From contig NZ_CP080519.1 in NCBI RefSeq assembly GCF_019468465.1, positions 10,893,131-10,957,130 of the forward strand: DNA of 64,000 nt, given 5' to 3'. This stretch comes from Amycolatopsis sp. DSM 110486. Its GTDB lineage: Bacteria > Actinomycetota > Actinomycetes > Mycobacteriales > Pseudonocardiaceae. A program made the translations under genes and the position numbers. Below, piece by piece: positions 34,913 through 46,058 of the stretch (within the stretch, counting starts at the first letter, position 1; every line of letters begins with the position of its first letter). Below the pieces are notes generated by a model. The model was given only the letters and a program-made list of their open reading frames with translations, made no database searches and was not told where the DNA came from.

Positions 34913-36032
34913 CTGCGGCCTCCAGCACGATCTTGGCGAGCGTCTCGTCGGCCTCGCGGTGTCCCATCCCCACGGCGGCCTCGCTCATCTTCGCGACGCG
35001 CGCGGCGTCGGTGATCAGCGGCACGACCAGCTCGGCCACCTTGGCCGGGGTGAGCTCCCCGTCGGGCACCAGGAAAGCGGCGCCCGCGTCGACGGCGGGA
35101 CGGGCGTTCACGGCCTGCTCGCCGTTGCCGTGCGGCAGCGGCACGAACACCGCGGGCAGCCCGACGGCGGACACCTCGGCCGCGGTCATCGCGCCCGAGC
35201 GGCACAGCACCACGTCGGCCGCGGCGTAGGCGAGGTCCATGCGTTCCAGGTAGGGCACCGGCACGTAGGCCGGCTTGCCCGGGAACTCCTGCACCACCAG
35301 GGTGTTCTTCGGACCGTGGGCGTGGAGGACGCCGACGCCGGCCTCGGCCAGCTCCTTCGCGGCGCCGGACACGGCGCTGTTGATCGACTGCGCGCCCTGC
35401 GAGCCGCCGAACACCAGCAGCGTCGGGGCGTCCGGGTCGAGGTCGAAGAACCTGCGGGCCTCGGCGCGCAGCGCGGCGCGGTCGAGCGTCGTGATGGACC
35501 GGCGCAGCGGGATCCCGACGACCTCGGCCTTCGGCAGCGGCGTGCCCGGCACGGCGACGGCGACGCGCGCGGCGAAGCGGGCGCCCACCTTGTTGGCCAG
35601 GCCCGGCGACTTGTTGGCCTCGTGCACCACGATCGGCGTGCGGCCCCGCGCGGCGAGGTACGCGGGCAGCGCGACGTAGCCGCCGAAGCCCACCACGACG
35701 TCGGCGCCGACGCGCTCCAGCACGTCGCGGGTCCGGCGCACGGAGTCGCGGACCTTCAGCGGGAGCCGCAGCAGCTCCGGGGTCGGCTTGCGCGGCATCG
35801 GCACCGGCGGGATGAGCTCCAGCGGGTAGCCGCGAGCAGGCACCAGCTTGTTCTCCAGGCCGCGCGCCGTGCCCAGCGCGATCACCTTCGCGTCGGGGCG
35901 CAGCCGCATGACGGCGTCGGCCAAGGCGAGGGCGGGTTCGATGTGTCCTGCGGTGCCACCTCCGGCGACGACCACCACGGGCACCTTGCCCGAGGGGGAT
36001 CGCTCGGCTCCCTTGACGGGGTTACTCACCAA
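34905..36032 (-). CDS. murG: UDP-GlcNAc:lipid I N-acetylglucosaminyltransferase
   Basis: 375 residues of GT-B fold. The Gly-rich loop [16 protein letters not shown] near residue 25 and [13 protein letters not shown] near residue 210 are the substrate-binding loops. It makes lipid II on the inner face of the membrane. The upstream reading frame allows a TTG at 36032 or a GTG at 36029. It overlaps ftsW by 7 bp. Confidence 0.97.
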   Translation of the reverse strand: MVSNPVKGAERSPSGKVPVVVVAGGGTAGHIEPALALADAVMRLRPDAKVIALGTARGLENKLVPARGYPLELIPPVPMPRKPTPELLRLPLKVRDSVRRTRDVLERVGADVVVGFGGYVALPAYLAARGRTPIVVHEANKSPGLANKVGARFAARVAVAVPGTPLPKAEVVGIPLRRSITTLDRAALRAEARRFFDLDPDAPTLLVFGGSQGAQSINSAVSGAAKELAEAGVGVLHAHGPKNTLVVQEFPGKPAYVPVPYLERMDLAYAAADVVLCRSGAMTAAEVSAVGLPAVFVPLPHGNGEQAVNARPAVDAGAAFLVPDGELTPAKVAELVVPLITDAARVAKMSEAAVGMGHREADETLAKIVLEAAGA

Positions 36033-37531
36033 TGACCTCTCCGGTTCGCGGTACCCCTGGCACCGCGGTTCGCTGTTGTCCGCGCCGCGTTCGTCCGTGC
36101 GGCAGTGCTGCGCCGCGTCGGCTGGCGGACCGACCTGCGGCGCTCCTGCGCCGGTGCGGGCCGGGCCGCGCGTGGCGCCGGCCGGGCCGCCTTGGCCCCC
36201 GAACCGGTCCCCCGCCCGGCCAGTCCCTTGCGGGTGGTCGTGGGCGGGCGGTACGGGTCGGGCGCGGGCAGCCTCAGCAGGCGTCCGAATTTACCCGGGC
36301 CCTGCGAACGCAGCGCGGCCACCGCCTCCGGTTCGTGCCGGGCGGCGTTGGCCAGCACGCCCATGATGAGCATCGTGATGAGCAGCGAGGTGCCGCCGTA
36401 GGAGATCAACGGCAGCGTGACGCCCGTGACGGGCAGCAGGCCGACGACGTAGCCGATGTTGATGGCGGCCTGCGCGACCAGGAACATCGTGAGCGTCCCC
36501 GCGACGATCCGGATCCACGGGTCGATGTTGCGCGTCGCGATCCGCAGCCCGACCACCGCGACCAGCGAGTACAGGGCGAGCACCACGGCGCAGCCGACGA
36601 AGCCGAGCTCTTCGCCCACGAGCGCGAAGATGAAGTCGTTCTGCACGTTGGGCAGGTAGCCCCAGTTGGAGGCGCCCTGGCCGAGGCCCTTGCCGAACAG
36701 GCCGCCGTCGGCGAGCGCGAGCTTCGCCTGGTTGGCCTGGTAACCGGCGGAGCTGAGGTCGGTGTCCGGCGAGAGGAACGACAGCACGCGGTCGAGCCGG
36801 TACGGCGCGATGATCGCCAGCACCAGCACGCCGGCCAGACCACCGGCCATGATCACGCCGAAGAGCCGTTTGGGTGCGCCGGCGAACCACAGCAGAGCCA
36901 GCAGCACCACGGCGAGGGTGACCGTGCCGCCGAGGTCGGGTTGCAGCATGACCAGGGCGAACATCACGAGTGCGACCGGGACGACCGGCACGAGCAAGTG
37001 GCGCCACTGGTGGATCACGTTGTACTTGATCACCAGGATGTGCGCGCCCCAGAACGCCAGCGCGACCTTCGCTGCCTCCACCGGCTGGAACGTGAACACG
37101 CCGAGCTTGAACCAACCCTGCGAGCCGTTCACGGTGGACCCCAGCGGCGTGAGCACCAGCATCAGCAAGCCGAGGCAGATCACCACCATGGTCGCCGACA
37201 TCCGGCGGACGCGCTCGAGCTTGATCCGCAGACCGACCCAGAACACCACGGTGCCGATCGCCACGAACATCAGCTGGCGGTAGAACAGCGAGTACACGCT
37301 GCTGCCGGTGGTCGGGTCGTAGGAGGCGACCGACGACGCCGACAGCACCATCACGATGCCGATCACGGTGAGCACCCCGGTGAGGGCGAGCACGAGGTGG
37401 AACGACGCCAGCGGCCGCGAGAGCCAGGCCGTGAGCGCGGTCCGGAAGGCCACGAACGGGCTTACCTTGCGCTCGCGCCGGTTCGGCCGCTCGGGCCGGT
37501 CCTGGGTCCGCTTCTCGTCAACTACCGTCAT
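36026..37531 (-). CDS. ftsW: Peptidoglycan polymerase/divisome protein FtsW (SEDS)
   Basis: 501 residues. Ten helices lie at about 35-420. SEDS hallmarks include [15 protein letters not shown] near the last helix, [10 protein letters not shown], and the acidic loop after GVEE-like EELGFVG. With FtsI it polymerises glycan strands at the septum. A Pro/Arg/Ala-rich basic tail of about 75 residues follows. The ATG at 37531 ([10 protein letters not shown]) is the chosen start; an earlier in-frame start would lie in murD sequence. It overlaps murD by 14 bp. Confidence 0.95.
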   Translation of the reverse strand: MTVVDEKRTQDRPERPNRRERKVSPFVAFRTALTAWLSRPLASFHLVLALTGVLTVIGIVMVLSASSVASYDPTTGSSVYSLFYRQLMFVAIGTVVFWVGLRIKLERVRRMSATMVVICLGLLMLVLTPLGSTVNGSQGWFKLGVFTFQPVEAAKVALAFWGAHILVIKYNVIHQWRHLLVPVVPVALVMFALVMLQPDLGGTVTLAVVLLALLWFAGAPKRLFGVIMAGGLAGVLVLAIIAPYRLDRVLSFLSPDTDLSSAGYQANQAKLALADGGLFGKGLGQGASNWGYLPNVQNDFIFALVGEELGFVGCAVVLALYSLVAVVGLRIATRNIDPWIRIVAGTLTMFLVAQAAINIGYVVGLLPVTGVTLPLISYGGTSLLITMLIMGVLANAARHEPEAVAALRSQGPGKFGRLLRLPAPDPYRPPTTTRKGLAGRGTGSGAKAARPAPRAARPAPAQERRRSVRQPTRRSTAARTNAARTTANRGARGTANRRGHW

Positions 37532-38939
37532 TCGCCGCCCCCGCCGCACCGCCCGCGAGGACACGCACCGCCGCGATGAACGCGTCGCCGCGCTCGCCGT
37601 AGTTGCGGAACATGTCCAACGAGGCGGCGGCGGGCGCGAGCAGCACCACGTCACCAGGGTGAGCCATCGCGCTGGCCGCATCCACCGCCGCAGTCATGGG
37701 TTCATCGTCACCCGGACGGAGGCGGTTCACCGGGACATCCGGCGCGTGTCGCGCAACAGCGGCTGCGATCACGGGTGAATCCACGCCGAGTAGCACAACT
37801 CCGCGCAGCCTGCCAGCGATCGAGGCCACGAGTTCGTCGACCGCGGCGCCCTTGAGCTGGCCCCCGGCGATCCACACGATGCTCTCGTGGGCCCGCAGCG
37901 AACCGCCCGCGGCATGGGGGTTGGTGGCTTTCGAGTCGTTCACGTAGCGCACGCCGCCGATCTCGGCGACCTCCTGAGCGCGGTGCGGCGCCGGCTGGTA
38001 CTCGCGCAACCCTTTGAGCACGGCCTCGGGCGACACGCCGTGGGCGCGCGCGAGGGCGCCTGCGGCCAGCGCGTTGGCGACGTTGTGCGGCCCGGCCGGG
38101 CGGACGTCGGCGATGGTCGCCAGCTCTTCCGCGCTCGTGGCGGGATCGGCGACGAAGGCGCGATCCACCAGCAGGTCCTCGACCAGCCCCAGCTCGCCGG
38201 CGTACGGCGTGTCCAGGCGGAATCCGACGCGGCGGGCGCTCTCGGGCGCGTGCTCCTCGGCGATGCGCGTCGACCATTCGTCGTCGGCGTTGTGCACGAC
38301 CACGCGCGAGCGCTCGTGGGCCCGGCCCTTCGCGGCGCCGTACTCCTCCATCGAGCCGTGCCAGTCGATGTGGTCCTCGGCGAGGTTGAGCACCACCGAC
38401 GCGTCGGGCGCGAGCGTCGAGGACCAGTGCAGCTGGAAGCTGGACAGCTCCACGGCGAGCACGGCGTGGCCGGCCCGCACGGCGTCGAGCACCGCGTAGC
38501 CGACGTTCCCGCAGGCCACGGCGTCGACGCCACCCGCACGCAGCATCGATTCGAGCATGCCGACGGTGGTGGTCTTGCCGTTCGTGCCGGTGATCACCAG
38601 CCACGACGGCGGCCGCTCGCGCAGCTGCCCGACGCGCCAGGCCAGCTCGACGTCGCCGATCACCTCGACACCGGCGGCGGCCGCGGCGGCCAGCAGCGGC
38701 GACGTGGGCCGCCAGCCCGGGCTCGTCACCACGAGCACGGTGCCCGGCGGCGGAGCGCTGAGGCCCGGCACCAGCTCGGCGCCGAGGCCCGCCAGCTCTT
38801 CGAGCCGCTCGGCGTTGCCGTCGGTGACCGTCACATGGGCGCCCAGCTCCCGCAGGACCGGCACCACCGACTTCCCGGTGACACCAGCGCCGGCCACGAG
38901 CACGTTCTTGCCTTCGAGCAGGAGTTCCCTGTCGGTCAC
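37518..38939 (-). CDS. murD: UDP-N-acetylmuramoyl-L-alanine:D-glutamate ligase
   Basis: 473 residues. The ATP loop TGTNGKTTTVGML is near residue 123, and VAGAGVTGKSVVPVLRELG near the N-terminus is the UDP-binding domain. It adds D-Glu to the stem peptide. GTG start (VTDRELLLEG), only 3 bp after mraY ends on the same strand. It overlaps ftsW downstream. Confidence 0.97.
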   Translation of the reverse strand: MTDRELLLEGKNVLVAGAGVTGKSVVPVLRELGAHVTVTDGNAERLEELAGLGAELVPGLSAPPPGTVLVVTSPGWRPTSPLLAAAAAAGVEVIGDVELAWRVGQLRERPPSWLVITGTNGKTTTVGMLESMLRAGGVDAVACGNVGYAVLDAVRAGHAVLAVELSSFQLHWSSTLAPDASVVLNLAEDHIDWHGSMEEYGAAKGRAHERSRVVVHNADDEWSTRIAEEHAPESARRVGFRLDTPYAGELGLVEDLLVDRAFVADPATSAEELATIADVRPAGPHNVANALAAGALARAHGVSPEAVLKGLREYQPAPHRAQEVAEIGGVRYVNDSKATNPHAAGGSLRAHESIVWIAGGQLKGAAVDELVASIAGRLRGVVLLGVDSPVIAAAVARHAPDVPVNRLRPGDDEPMTAAVDAASAMAHPGDVVLLAPAAASLDMFRNYGERGDAFIAAVRVLAGGAAGAANDGS

Positions 38940-38942
38940 GAC

Positions 38943-40025
38943 CTAGCTCCCGACACCGAGCTGTTCGCTGTAGAACAACCCCAGGCCGAACATGCAGCAG
39001 ATGGCCGACAGCAGCCAGAAGCGGATGATCACCGTGGTTTCCGCCCACCCGGCGAGCTCGAAGTGGTGGTGGAAGGGCGCCATCCGGAAGAGCCTTCGCC
39101 GCGTTGTGCGGAACACCGCGATCTGGGTGACCACCGAGATCATCTCGACCATGAACAGGCCGCCGATCACGATGGCGAGCAGCTCCGTGCGGGTGGTCAT
39201 CGACAGGCCGGCGACGAGACCGCCGAGCGCCAGCGAACCGGTGTCGCCCATGAAGATCTTGGCCGGCGCGGCGTTCCACCACAGGAAGCCGACGCACGCG
39301 CCGGTCGCCGCGGCGGCGACCACCGCGAGGTCCAATGGGTCGCGCACGTCGTAACAGGCGGTCGTGGGCCCGTCGGCGCAGGAGAGGCGCGCCTGCCAGA
39401 AGGAGATGATCACGTAGGTCGCCAGCACCATCGCCGCGGCGCCGCCGGCCAGGCCGTCGAGGCCGTCGGTGAAGTTCACCGCGTTCGACCAGCCGGAGAT
39501 GACCACGTAGCAGAAGATCACGAACACGATCCACGGGAACGTGATCAGCGCCAGGTCGCGCACGTAGGAGAGGCTCTGCGACGCGGGCGTCAGGCCGTGC
39601 TCGTCGGCGAACTGCAGCGACAGCACCGCGAACAGGATCGTGACCACGAGCTGGCCGACCAGCTTCGCGGTCTTGTTCAGGCCGAGGTTGCGCTGCTTGC
39701 GGATCTTGATGAAGTCGTCGAGGAACCCGACGATGCCGAGTCCCACGGCCAGCATGAGCACCAGCAGGCCGGACGCCGAGGGCGCCGAGCTGTGGGAGTT
39801 GCCGAGCCAGCTGATCAGGTGTGCGACGAAGTAGCCGACGACCATCGCGATGATGATCGCGACGCCACCCATCGTCGGGGTGCCGCGCTTCGACTTGTGG
39901 CCCTGGGGCCCTTCTTCGCGGATCTCTTGCCCGAAGCCCTGCCGGGAGAAGACCCGGATCAGGTAGGGCGTGAGCAGGATGGAGACCAGCAGACCCGCCG
40001 CGGCCGCGATCAGGATGTTGATCAC
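38943..40025 (-). CDS. mraY: Phospho-MurNAc-pentapeptide translocase
   Basis: 360 residues with ten helices. Catalytic Asp signatures are [25 protein letters not shown] and [12 protein letters not shown]. It transfers phospho-MurNAc-pentapeptide to undecaprenyl phosphate to form lipid I. The start overlaps murF by 4 bp. Confidence 0.98.
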   Translation of the reverse strand: MINILIAAAAGLLVSILLTPYLIRVFSRQGFGQEIREEGPQGHKSKRGTPTMGGVAIIIAMVVGYFVAHLISWLGNSHSSAPSASGLLVLMLAVGLGIVGFLDDFIKIRKQRNLGLNKTAKLVGQLVVTILFAVLSLQFADEHGLTPASQSLSYVRDLALITFPWIVFVIFCYVVISGWSNAVNFTDGLDGLAGGAAAMVLATYVIISFWQARLSCADGPTTACYDVRDPLDLAVVAAAATGACVGFLWWNAAPAKIFMGDTGSLALGGLVAGLSMTTRTELLAIVIGGLFMVEMISVVTQIAVFRTTRRRLFRMAPFHHHFELAGWAETTVIIRFWLLSAICCMFGLGLFYSEQLGVGS

Positions 40026-41557
40026 GCGTGACCACCGTTCGAGCGTTCAGAGGAGGGGGACGGGGAGGGAGGAAGCGACTGCGAGCTCTGTCCGGAGGGG
40101 GCGAGCAACGCCTCGGCCACGTGCCACAGGCCGGCGGCGTTGGAGGCCTTGACCAGCACCACGTCTCCGGGACGGAGCTGATCATGTAGCAGGGCCACGG
40201 CGGCGTCGCCATCGGGTACCTGCACCGACTCCTCGTTCCAGGAGCCCTCCTGCGAAGCGCCCTGGTGCATCGGCGCGGCCTCGTCGCCGACGACGACGAG
40301 CTTGTCGATGTTGAGGCGCACCACGAGGCGGCCGATGGAGTCGTGCTCGGTCACGGAGTCGGCGCCGAGCTCGCCCATCACGCCGAGCACGGCCCACGCG
40401 CGGCGGCCGGTCCGGCGCATCGACGCAAGGGCCTTCAGCGCGGCTCGCACTGATTCGGGATTGGCGTTGTACGCGTCGTTGAGGACGGTGACGCCGTCGG
40501 CGCGCGTGGTCACGGCCATGCGGTGGGCCGAGCGGCGCTCGAGGGCGGACAGCCGCTGCGCGACCTCGGCCGGCGTCGCGCCGAGCTCCAGCGCTATCGC
40601 GGCGGCCGAGAGCGCGTTGCCGACGTGGTGCTCGCCGTGCAGCGGCAGTGTCACCGGCGCTTCGCCTTCCGGGGTGATCAGCCGGAACGACGCGCGGGCC
40701 TCGGCGTCAAGCGTGATGTCGGCGGCGCGGACCTGCGCGGACGCGGTCTCGCCGACGCCGACCACGCGGGCGCTCGTGCGGCCGGCCATGGCGGCGACCA
40801 GCGGGTCGTCGAGGTTCAGCACGGCGACACCGCCCGCGTCGGCGCTGGGGAGCGCCTCGACGAGCTCGCCCTTGGCCTTCGCGATGGCTTCGCGCGAGCC
40901 GAACTCACCGACGTGCGCGCTGCCGACGTTGAGCACGGCCCCGATGCGCGGCGGCGTGATCGAGGCGGCCTCGGCGATGTGGCCCGGTCCGCGCGCGGAC
41001 ATCTCCAGCACCAGGTACTTGGTGTCGTGGTCGGCGCGCAGCGCGGTCCACGGGTGGCCCAGCTCGCTGTTGAACGACCCGGGCGGCGCGACCGTGGGGC
41101 CCATCGGCTCCAGCAGCTGTGCGATCACGTCCTTGGTCGAGGTCTTGCCCGACGAGCCGGTCAGCGCCACGACCGTGAGGCCTTCGGCGGCGAGCCGGCC
41201 GACGACATGGCTGGCCAGCTTGGCAAGCGCGGCCAGCACGGCGGCGCCGGACCCGTCGGTGTCGCCGGCCAGCGCGACCGAACCCTCGTGAGCCTGCCCC
41301 TCGGGCAGCGGCGGCACCACGATCGCGGGCGCGTCGACCTCGCGGCCGGCCAGCACCGCGACGGCACCGGCCGCCACGGCCTTCGCGGCGAAGTCGTGCC
41401 CGTCCACGCGCTCGCCGGGCAGGGCGACGAACAGGCCGCCGGGCCCGACCTTGCGCGTGTCGAACTCGACACTCCCTGTGACGGTCAACGAGCCGTCGGC
41501 TCCGTGCAGCCGGCCGCCGACGACGTCGGCGATCTCGGCCAGGCTGAGCTCGATCAC
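40022..41557 (-). CDS. murF: UDP-MurNAc-tripeptide:D-alanyl-D-alanine ligase
   Basis: 511 residues. ATP loop [14 protein letters not shown] is near residue 130; the Mur ligase central and C-terminal domains follow ([18 protein letters not shown]). It adds D-Ala-D-Ala to the tripeptide. A short Ser/Pro-rich tail ends the protein. It overlaps murE by 4 bp. Confidence 0.97.
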   Translation of the reverse strand: MIELSLAEIADVVGGRLHGADGSLTVTGSVEFDTRKVGPGGLFVALPGERVDGHDFAAKAVAAGAVAVLAGREVDAPAIVVPPLPEGQAHEGSVALAGDTDGSGAAVLAALAKLASHVVGRLAAEGLTVVALTGSSGKTSTKDVIAQLLEPMGPTVAPPGSFNSELGHPWTALRADHDTKYLVLEMSARGPGHIAEAASITPPRIGAVLNVGSAHVGEFGSREAIAKAKGELVEALPSADAGGVAVLNLDDPLVAAMAGRTSARVVGVGETASAQVRAADITLDAEARASFRLITPEGEAPVTLPLHGEHHVGNALSAAAIALELGATPAEVAQRLSALERRSAHRMAVTTRADGVTVLNDAYNANPESVRAALKALASMRRTGRRAWAVLGVMGELGADSVTEHDSIGRLVVRLNIDKLVVVGDEAAPMHQGASQEGSWNEESVQVPDGDAAVALLHDQLRPGDVVLVKASNAAGLWHVAEALLAPSGQSSQSLPPSPSPSSERSNGGHA

Positions 41558-43161
41558 GCACTCACCTCGAGATGCTTGCGAATGGCGGCCTCGAGTTCGT
41601 CGCGGTCGGAGAACGGGTGCACGACACCCTGGACCTCCTGGCCGGTCTCGTGGCCCTTGCCGGCGATGAAGACGATGTCGCCCGCGCGCGCGAGTGACAC
41701 GGCGTGGGTAATGGCCTCGCGGCGGTCGCCGATCTCCATGACCTCACCGCCGTGGGACGGCCCGACGCCCCGCGCGCCGGCGAGCATCGCGGCGCGGATC
41801 AGGGCCGGGTCCTCGGACCGCGGGTTGTCGTCGGTCACGATCAGCACGTCGCTGCGGCGCACGGCCTCCTCGCCCATCATCGGGCGCTTGGCCGTGTCGC
41901 GGTCGCCGCCGCAGCCGAGCACCGTGATGATGCGGCCGTCGGTGCGGGCGCGCAGCGCGTCGAGCCCCTGCGCGACGGCCGCGGGCTTGTGCGCGTAGTC
42001 GACGACGGCGGTGAAGTCCTGGCCCAGGTACACGCGCTCCATCCGGCCCGGCACCTCCACGGCGCCGAGGCCCGCGATGATGGCCGCCGGGTCCACGCCG
42101 GCGCTGCCCAGGATCGCGGCGGCGAGCACGGCGTTGGCCACGTTGAACGTGCCCGGCAGCGGGATCTTCGCGGCGAGCGTGAGCCCGCCCGGGCCGTGCA
42201 GGGTGAAGGTCTGCTCCCCCGCCGCGGTGGGCTCGATGTCGGAGGCGCGCCACGCGGCGTCGACGCCCTGCTCGATCGACACCGTCACCGTCTGCGGGGT
42301 GAGCAGCGCCCGGCCCCACGCGGTGTCCACGACCACGACCTCGGTGGTCGAGCGGCCGTCGAACAGCAGCGACTTGGCGGCGAAGTACTCCTCCATGTCG
42401 TGGTGGAAGTCGAGGTGGTCCTGCGAGAGGTTCGTGAACGCGCCGACCGCGAAGCGCGTGCCGTTGACGCGGCCCAGCGACAACGCGTGGCTCGAGACCT
42501 CCATCGGCACGTGGGTCACGCCGCGCTCCAGCATCACCGCGAGCAGCGCCTGCAGGTCCGGCGCTTCCGGCGTGGTGAAGCCGCTGACCAGGCGCTCGCC
42601 CGCGATGCGCGTCTCGACCGTGCCGATCAGGCCCGTGGTCAGGCCCGCGGCGCGCAGCCCGGAGTCGACGAGGTAGGAGGTGGTGGTCTTGCCCGACGTG
42701 CCGGTGACCCCCAGCACCGACAGGTGCAGCGACGGCTCCCCGTAGATCCACGCGGCCATCTCGCCGAGCGCGGCGCGCGGGTCCGGGTGCACGAGGACCG
42801 GGATGCCGGCGTCGCGCAGCGCGGGGCGCTCGGCGCCCTCGGCGTCGGTGAGCACCGCGGCCGCGCCGGCGGCCACGGCCTGGTCGCTGAAGTCGGCGCC
42901 GTGGGCGCGTGCGCCGGGCAGGCCGGCGAACAGGTCGCCCGGCAGCACGTGCTGCGCACGCAGCGTGGTCCCGGTGACGGTGAGGTCGGCGGCCTCGGGG
43001 CGCTCGGCGATCAGCCGGGCGCCCGCGCGGGCGAGCAGGGTGGCCAGCGGCACCGGGTCGATCCGGGCCGGGCGGGGCGGGGCGGCGACCGCCTTCACCG
43101 GGCTTTCCGGCAGCGACGAGGCAGCCGGCCCGCTCTGGGGCTTGGACGAGGACACGGACAC
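41554..43161 (-). CDS. murE: UDP-MurNAc-L-Ala-D-Glu:meso-diaminopimelate ligase
   Basis: 535 residues. The ATP loop GVTGTSGKTTTSYL is near residue 152. DNPRSEDP near residue 445 is the diaminopimelate-specificity motif, so the wall contains meso-DAP, as in Pseudonocardiales. The N-terminus carries about 30 extra Ser/Pro/Ala residues. It starts 260 bp from the ftsI stop, after a strong hairpin, so murE probably has its own promoter in the gap. Confidence 0.97.
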   Translation of the reverse strand: MSVSSSKPQSGPAASSLPESPVKAVAAPPRPARIDPVPLATLLARAGARLIAERPEAADLTVTGTTLRAQHVLPGDLFAGLPGARAHGADFSDQAVAAGAAAVLTDAEGAERPALRDAGIPVLVHPDPRAALGEMAAWIYGEPSLHLSVLGVTGTSGKTTTSYLVDSGLRAAGLTTGLIGTVETRIAGERLVSGFTTPEAPDLQALLAVMLERGVTHVPMEVSSHALSLGRVNGTRFAVGAFTNLSQDHLDFHHDMEEYFAAKSLLFDGRSTTEVVVVDTAWGRALLTPQTVTVSIEQGVDAAWRASDIEPTAAGEQTFTLHGPGGLTLAAKIPLPGTFNVANAVLAAAILGSAGVDPAAIIAGLGAVEVPGRMERVYLGQDFTAVVDYAHKPAAVAQGLDALRARTDGRIITVLGCGGDRDTAKRPMMGEEAVRRSDVLIVTDDNPRSEDPALIRAAMLAGARGVGPSHGGEVMEIGDRREAITHAVSLARAGDIVFIAGKGHETGQEVQGVVHPFSDRDELEAAIRKHLEVSA

Positions 43162-43325
43162 GTCCGAGAGGTTACCGAGAGCGCGATCGGGTGACCCAAG
43201 GCGGTACGGCGAACGCGCCGGCGCGCACCGCGTGTGCTATGCGGCGCGCGCAACGTCGTTGCGGGGCAAGCGTTTCCGGTGACTGCCACCAGCCGATGTG
43301 GACTATCGCGGGCGGAAACACGCGG

Positions 43326-43370
43326 CAAGGGCCGCCTCGCAGCGAGCTGACGTCGTCGAGGCGGCCCTTG
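43326..43370 (-). terminator. Hairpin between ftsI and murE
   Basis: CAAGGGCCGCCTCG and CGAGGCGGCCCTTG are perfect 14-bp complements around a 17-base loop, 53 bp after the ftsI stop. It may terminate or attenuate transcription from the mraZ promoter. Confidence 0.75.
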
Positions 43371-43422
43371 GCCGAGTGTCGCGAAGGCGTTCCGATCGTG
43401 TCCCGGGAACGTCGCGGGCGCG

Positions 43423-45342
43423 TCACGGGATGATGAGCGGGACCTCCGGCGACGGACCGTCGGACAGCGGGATCTGGTAGCGCTGCGTCAGGTACGAGGC
43501 GATGGAGTGGAACAGCGGCCCCGCCGAGTGCCCGGCCGGCAGCGTGGTGTCAGGCGCGTCGAGACGGATGCCGACGACGAACCTCGGGTGGTCGGCGGGC
43601 AGGATCCCGGCGAAGGTGATGTTGGCCAGGCTCTGGCTGTAGGCCTTCGTGCGCGGGTCGACCTGCTGGCCGGTGCCCGTCTTACCCGAGATCTGGTAGC
43701 CCTCCAGCGCGGCCGACGGCGCGGTGCCCGCGTTGGGGCTCTTGGCGTTCTGCACCACCGCGCGCAGCATGTCGCGCACCGTCGTCGCGGTCTGCGGGCT
43801 GACGACCTGCACCGGCTTCGGCGCCGGCTCGGGTACGACCGTGCCGTCCGGGTTCTTCTTCGCCTTCACGATCCGCGGCGGCACGCGCAGGCCGTTGTTG
43901 GCGATCGTCTGGTACATCCCGGCCATCTGGACCACGGTCATCGACAGGCCCTGGCCGATCGGCAGGTTGCCGAACGTACTGGCCGACCACTGGCTGCGCG
44001 GCGGCACGTAACCCGGGCTCTCACCGGGCAGCCCGAGGCCGGTGCGCTGGCCGATGCCGAACTTCTTCAGCAGGTCCGAGTAGCGGTCCGGGCCGATCTT
44101 CTGCGCCAGCTCCAGCGTGCCGACGTTGGAGGACTTGGCGAAGATGCCCGTGGTGGTGAAGTTCTGCGTGCCGTGCACCCAGGCGTCGTGCACCGTGCGG
44201 TCGGCGATCTTGATCTCGCCGGGCACCGCGATCGTCGACTGCGGCGTGGCGATGCCGTCGTCGATGGCCGCGGTGGCCGTGACGATCTTGTTCACCGAGC
44301 CCGGTTCGTAGGGTGTGGTCACCGCGCGGTCGTTGAGCAGTTCGTCCTGGAAGGTCGACTGGTCGTTCGGGTTGAACGTCTTGTCGTCGGCCAGCGCGTA
44401 GATCTCGCCGGTCTTCGAGTCCATGATCACGGCCTGGCCGCCCTTGGCGTGCGACTGCGCGACGTAGTCGCTCAGCTGCCGCTGCAGCTCGTACTGCAGG
44501 TCCGAGTCGATGGTGAGCTCGAGGTCCGAACCGGGGATCGCGGCCTGCAGCACGTGCTCGGAGCCCGGCAGGTACAGGTTGTCGTTGCCGTTCTGGGTGT
44601 TCACGATCTCGCGGCCCGGTGTGCCCGCCAGGTCGTTGTCGCGCGACTGCTCCAGCCCGACCACGCCGTGGAGGTTGTGTTTGGACACGTCGGCGTCCTC
44701 CATGCGCCAGTTGGCGAGGCCGACGATGTTCGACGCGAGCGTGTCGCCCGGGTACTCGCGCATGGCGCGGTTCTCCACGCCGATCCACGCGAACTGCTTC
44801 ACGATGTCGGTGGCCACGGACGGCTCGACGTTGTCCACGAGGTAGGTGAACGACTGCGGCTTGTGCAGCTTCGTCAGCAGTTCCTGCTCGGTGGTCAGGT
44901 TCGGCACCTTCGCCGCGATGTACTTGGCCGCGCGGGTGACCTCGGTTTCGAAGTTGACCCCCTTCGCGGGGTTCTTCTTCGCGTAATCGTCCATCGTCTT
45001 GTGCAGCACGCGCAGGTTCACCGACAGCGTGCGGGTTTCCACGCTGAAGGCGAGCTTGTTGCCATTGCGGTCCACAATGGACCCGCGCTGCGCGGGGATG
45101 TCGATGGTGAGGCTGCGCTGCCGCTCGGCCGCGGCCGAGAGCGTGGGCGCCTCGAACCACTGCACCTGCACGAGCTTCACGCCCGCGACGACCATGAGCG
45201 CCACCAGCAGGATGCGCACCGCCGAGAAGCGGCTGCGCTGCCCGCCGTTGCCACGCTTGGCCACCGCACGGCGCGTGCCCGCGGCGTAGGTGCGCCGGGC
45301 GCTGCCCGCGGCACGCGCCCGGCTCGCCCCCGAAGCCACCAT
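43423..45342 (-). CDS. ftsI: Septal penicillin-binding protein 3 (FtsI/PbpB)
   Basis: 639 residues. A basic cytoplasmic tail and one helix (VRILLVALMVVAGVKLVQV) precede the PBP dimerisation domain (RGSIVDRNGNKLAFS) and the transpeptidase domain. Active-site motifs are SVNK in EPGSVNKIV near residue 345, SSN in AKSSNVGT near 403, and KTG in SGKTGTGQQ near 545. It crosslinks septal peptidoglycan with FtsW. There is no PASTA domain. The ATG overlaps the ftsL stop. Confidence 0.96.
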   Translation of the reverse strand: MVASGASRARAAGSARRTYAAGTRRAVAKRGNGGQRSRFSAVRILLVALMVVAGVKLVQVQWFEAPTLSAAAERQRSLTIDIPAQRGSIVDRNGNKLAFSVETRTLSVNLRVLHKTMDDYAKKNPAKGVNFETEVTRAAKYIAAKVPNLTTEQELLTKLHKPQSFTYLVDNVEPSVATDIVKQFAWIGVENRAMREYPGDTLASNIVGLANWRMEDADVSKHNLHGVVGLEQSRDNDLAGTPGREIVNTQNGNDNLYLPGSEHVLQAAIPGSDLELTIDSDLQYELQRQLSDYVAQSHAKGGQAVIMDSKTGEIYALADDKTFNPNDQSTFQDELLNDRAVTTPYEPGSVNKIVTATAAIDDGIATPQSTIAVPGEIKIADRTVHDAWVHGTQNFTTTGIFAKSSNVGTLELAQKIGPDRYSDLLKKFGIGQRTGLGLPGESPGYVPPRSQWSASTFGNLPIGQGLSMTVVQMAGMYQTIANNGLRVPPRIVKAKKNPDGTVVPEPAPKPVQVVSPQTATTVRDMLRAVVQNAKSPNAGTAPSAALEGYQISGKTGTGQQVDPRTKAYSQSLANITFAGILPADHPRFVVGIRLDAPDTTLPAGHSAGPLFHSIASYLTQRYQIPLSDGPSPEVPLIIP

Positions 45343-46058
45343 CACTGCCCCGCCGACGGCAGGTCGCCCTCGATACCGCCCTCTTGCTGACCGGAGGCGG
45401 GCTGCCCGGAGGTGCCCTGCTGCGGCGGCGTCTCGGCCGTCGAGCCGGCGGCGGGCTGGGCCTTCGTCGGCTCGCCGACGACGGTGGTCTTGCCGTCCGG
45501 CCCCACGACGATGCGGGCCGGGTCGCCGCCAGGCACCATGCCCAGCTGCTTCGCGGCCGGCGCCAGCGACGCGGGCGACTGCGCCTTCGCGACGTCGCGC
45601 TCGAGCCGGTCTTTGGCCTCGGCCAGGCCGGCGTTGGTCGTGCGCAGCTGTTCGAGGCGGTATGAGTCGGCGATGGCCTGCGTGGTCAGCCACAGCGTCG
45701 AGGCGACGCCGACGGCCAGCAGCCCCATCATGACCAGCACGAACGAGGCGCGCGAACGCGGCCAGCGCAGCAACAGCCGCTTCGGCTTGACCTCGACCTC
45801 GGTGCGTTCGACCCGGGGCTGGGGCTTCTTCGGCTCCCGCTGCTGCAGCAGGTCGGCCCGCTGCGCGCGGCGCGCGTAGGCCCGCTCCGCGGCCGTGGTG
45901 CGGCCGCGCGAGGACCGGCGCGGAGTGGTTTCCGGCTGCGCCGTGGTGGTGCGACCGGTGGTGGTCTGCGGTTCCTGCTCGACCGTGGTCCCCGCTTGCG
46001 CGCTCCGGCGCGTCGCCGGCGCGCCGGAGCGGCGGCGGGACTTCGTGGGTGCGGTCAT
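45342..46058 (-). CDS. ftsL: Cell division protein FtsL-like
   Basis: 238 residues. A 115-residue basic cytoplasmic domain, one helix ([19 protein letters not shown]), a coiled coil ([20 protein letters not shown]) and a disordered Gln/Gly/Pro tail. The sequence is poorly conserved, so the call rests on topology and place between rsmH and ftsI. It should form the FtsQLB scaffold. It overlaps rsmH by 4 bp upstream. Confidence 0.88.
   Translation of the reverse strand: MTAPTKSRRRSGAPATRRSAQAGTTVEQEPQTTTGRTTTAQPETTPRRSSRGRTTAAERAYARRAQRADLLQQREPKKPQPRVERTEVEVKPKRLLLRWPRSRASFVLVMMGLLAVGVASTLWLTTQAIADSYRLEQLRTTNAGLAEAKDRLERDVAKAQSPASLAPAAKQLGMVPGGDPARIVVGPDGKTTVVGEPTKAQPAAGSTAETPPQQGTSGQPASGQQEGGIEGDLPSAGQ

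Noticed and set aside
37708..40212. Long minus-strand frame across murD and mraY in another reading frame
   Set aside because: Arg/Ala-rich shadow; the true murD and mraY frames carry all family motifs.
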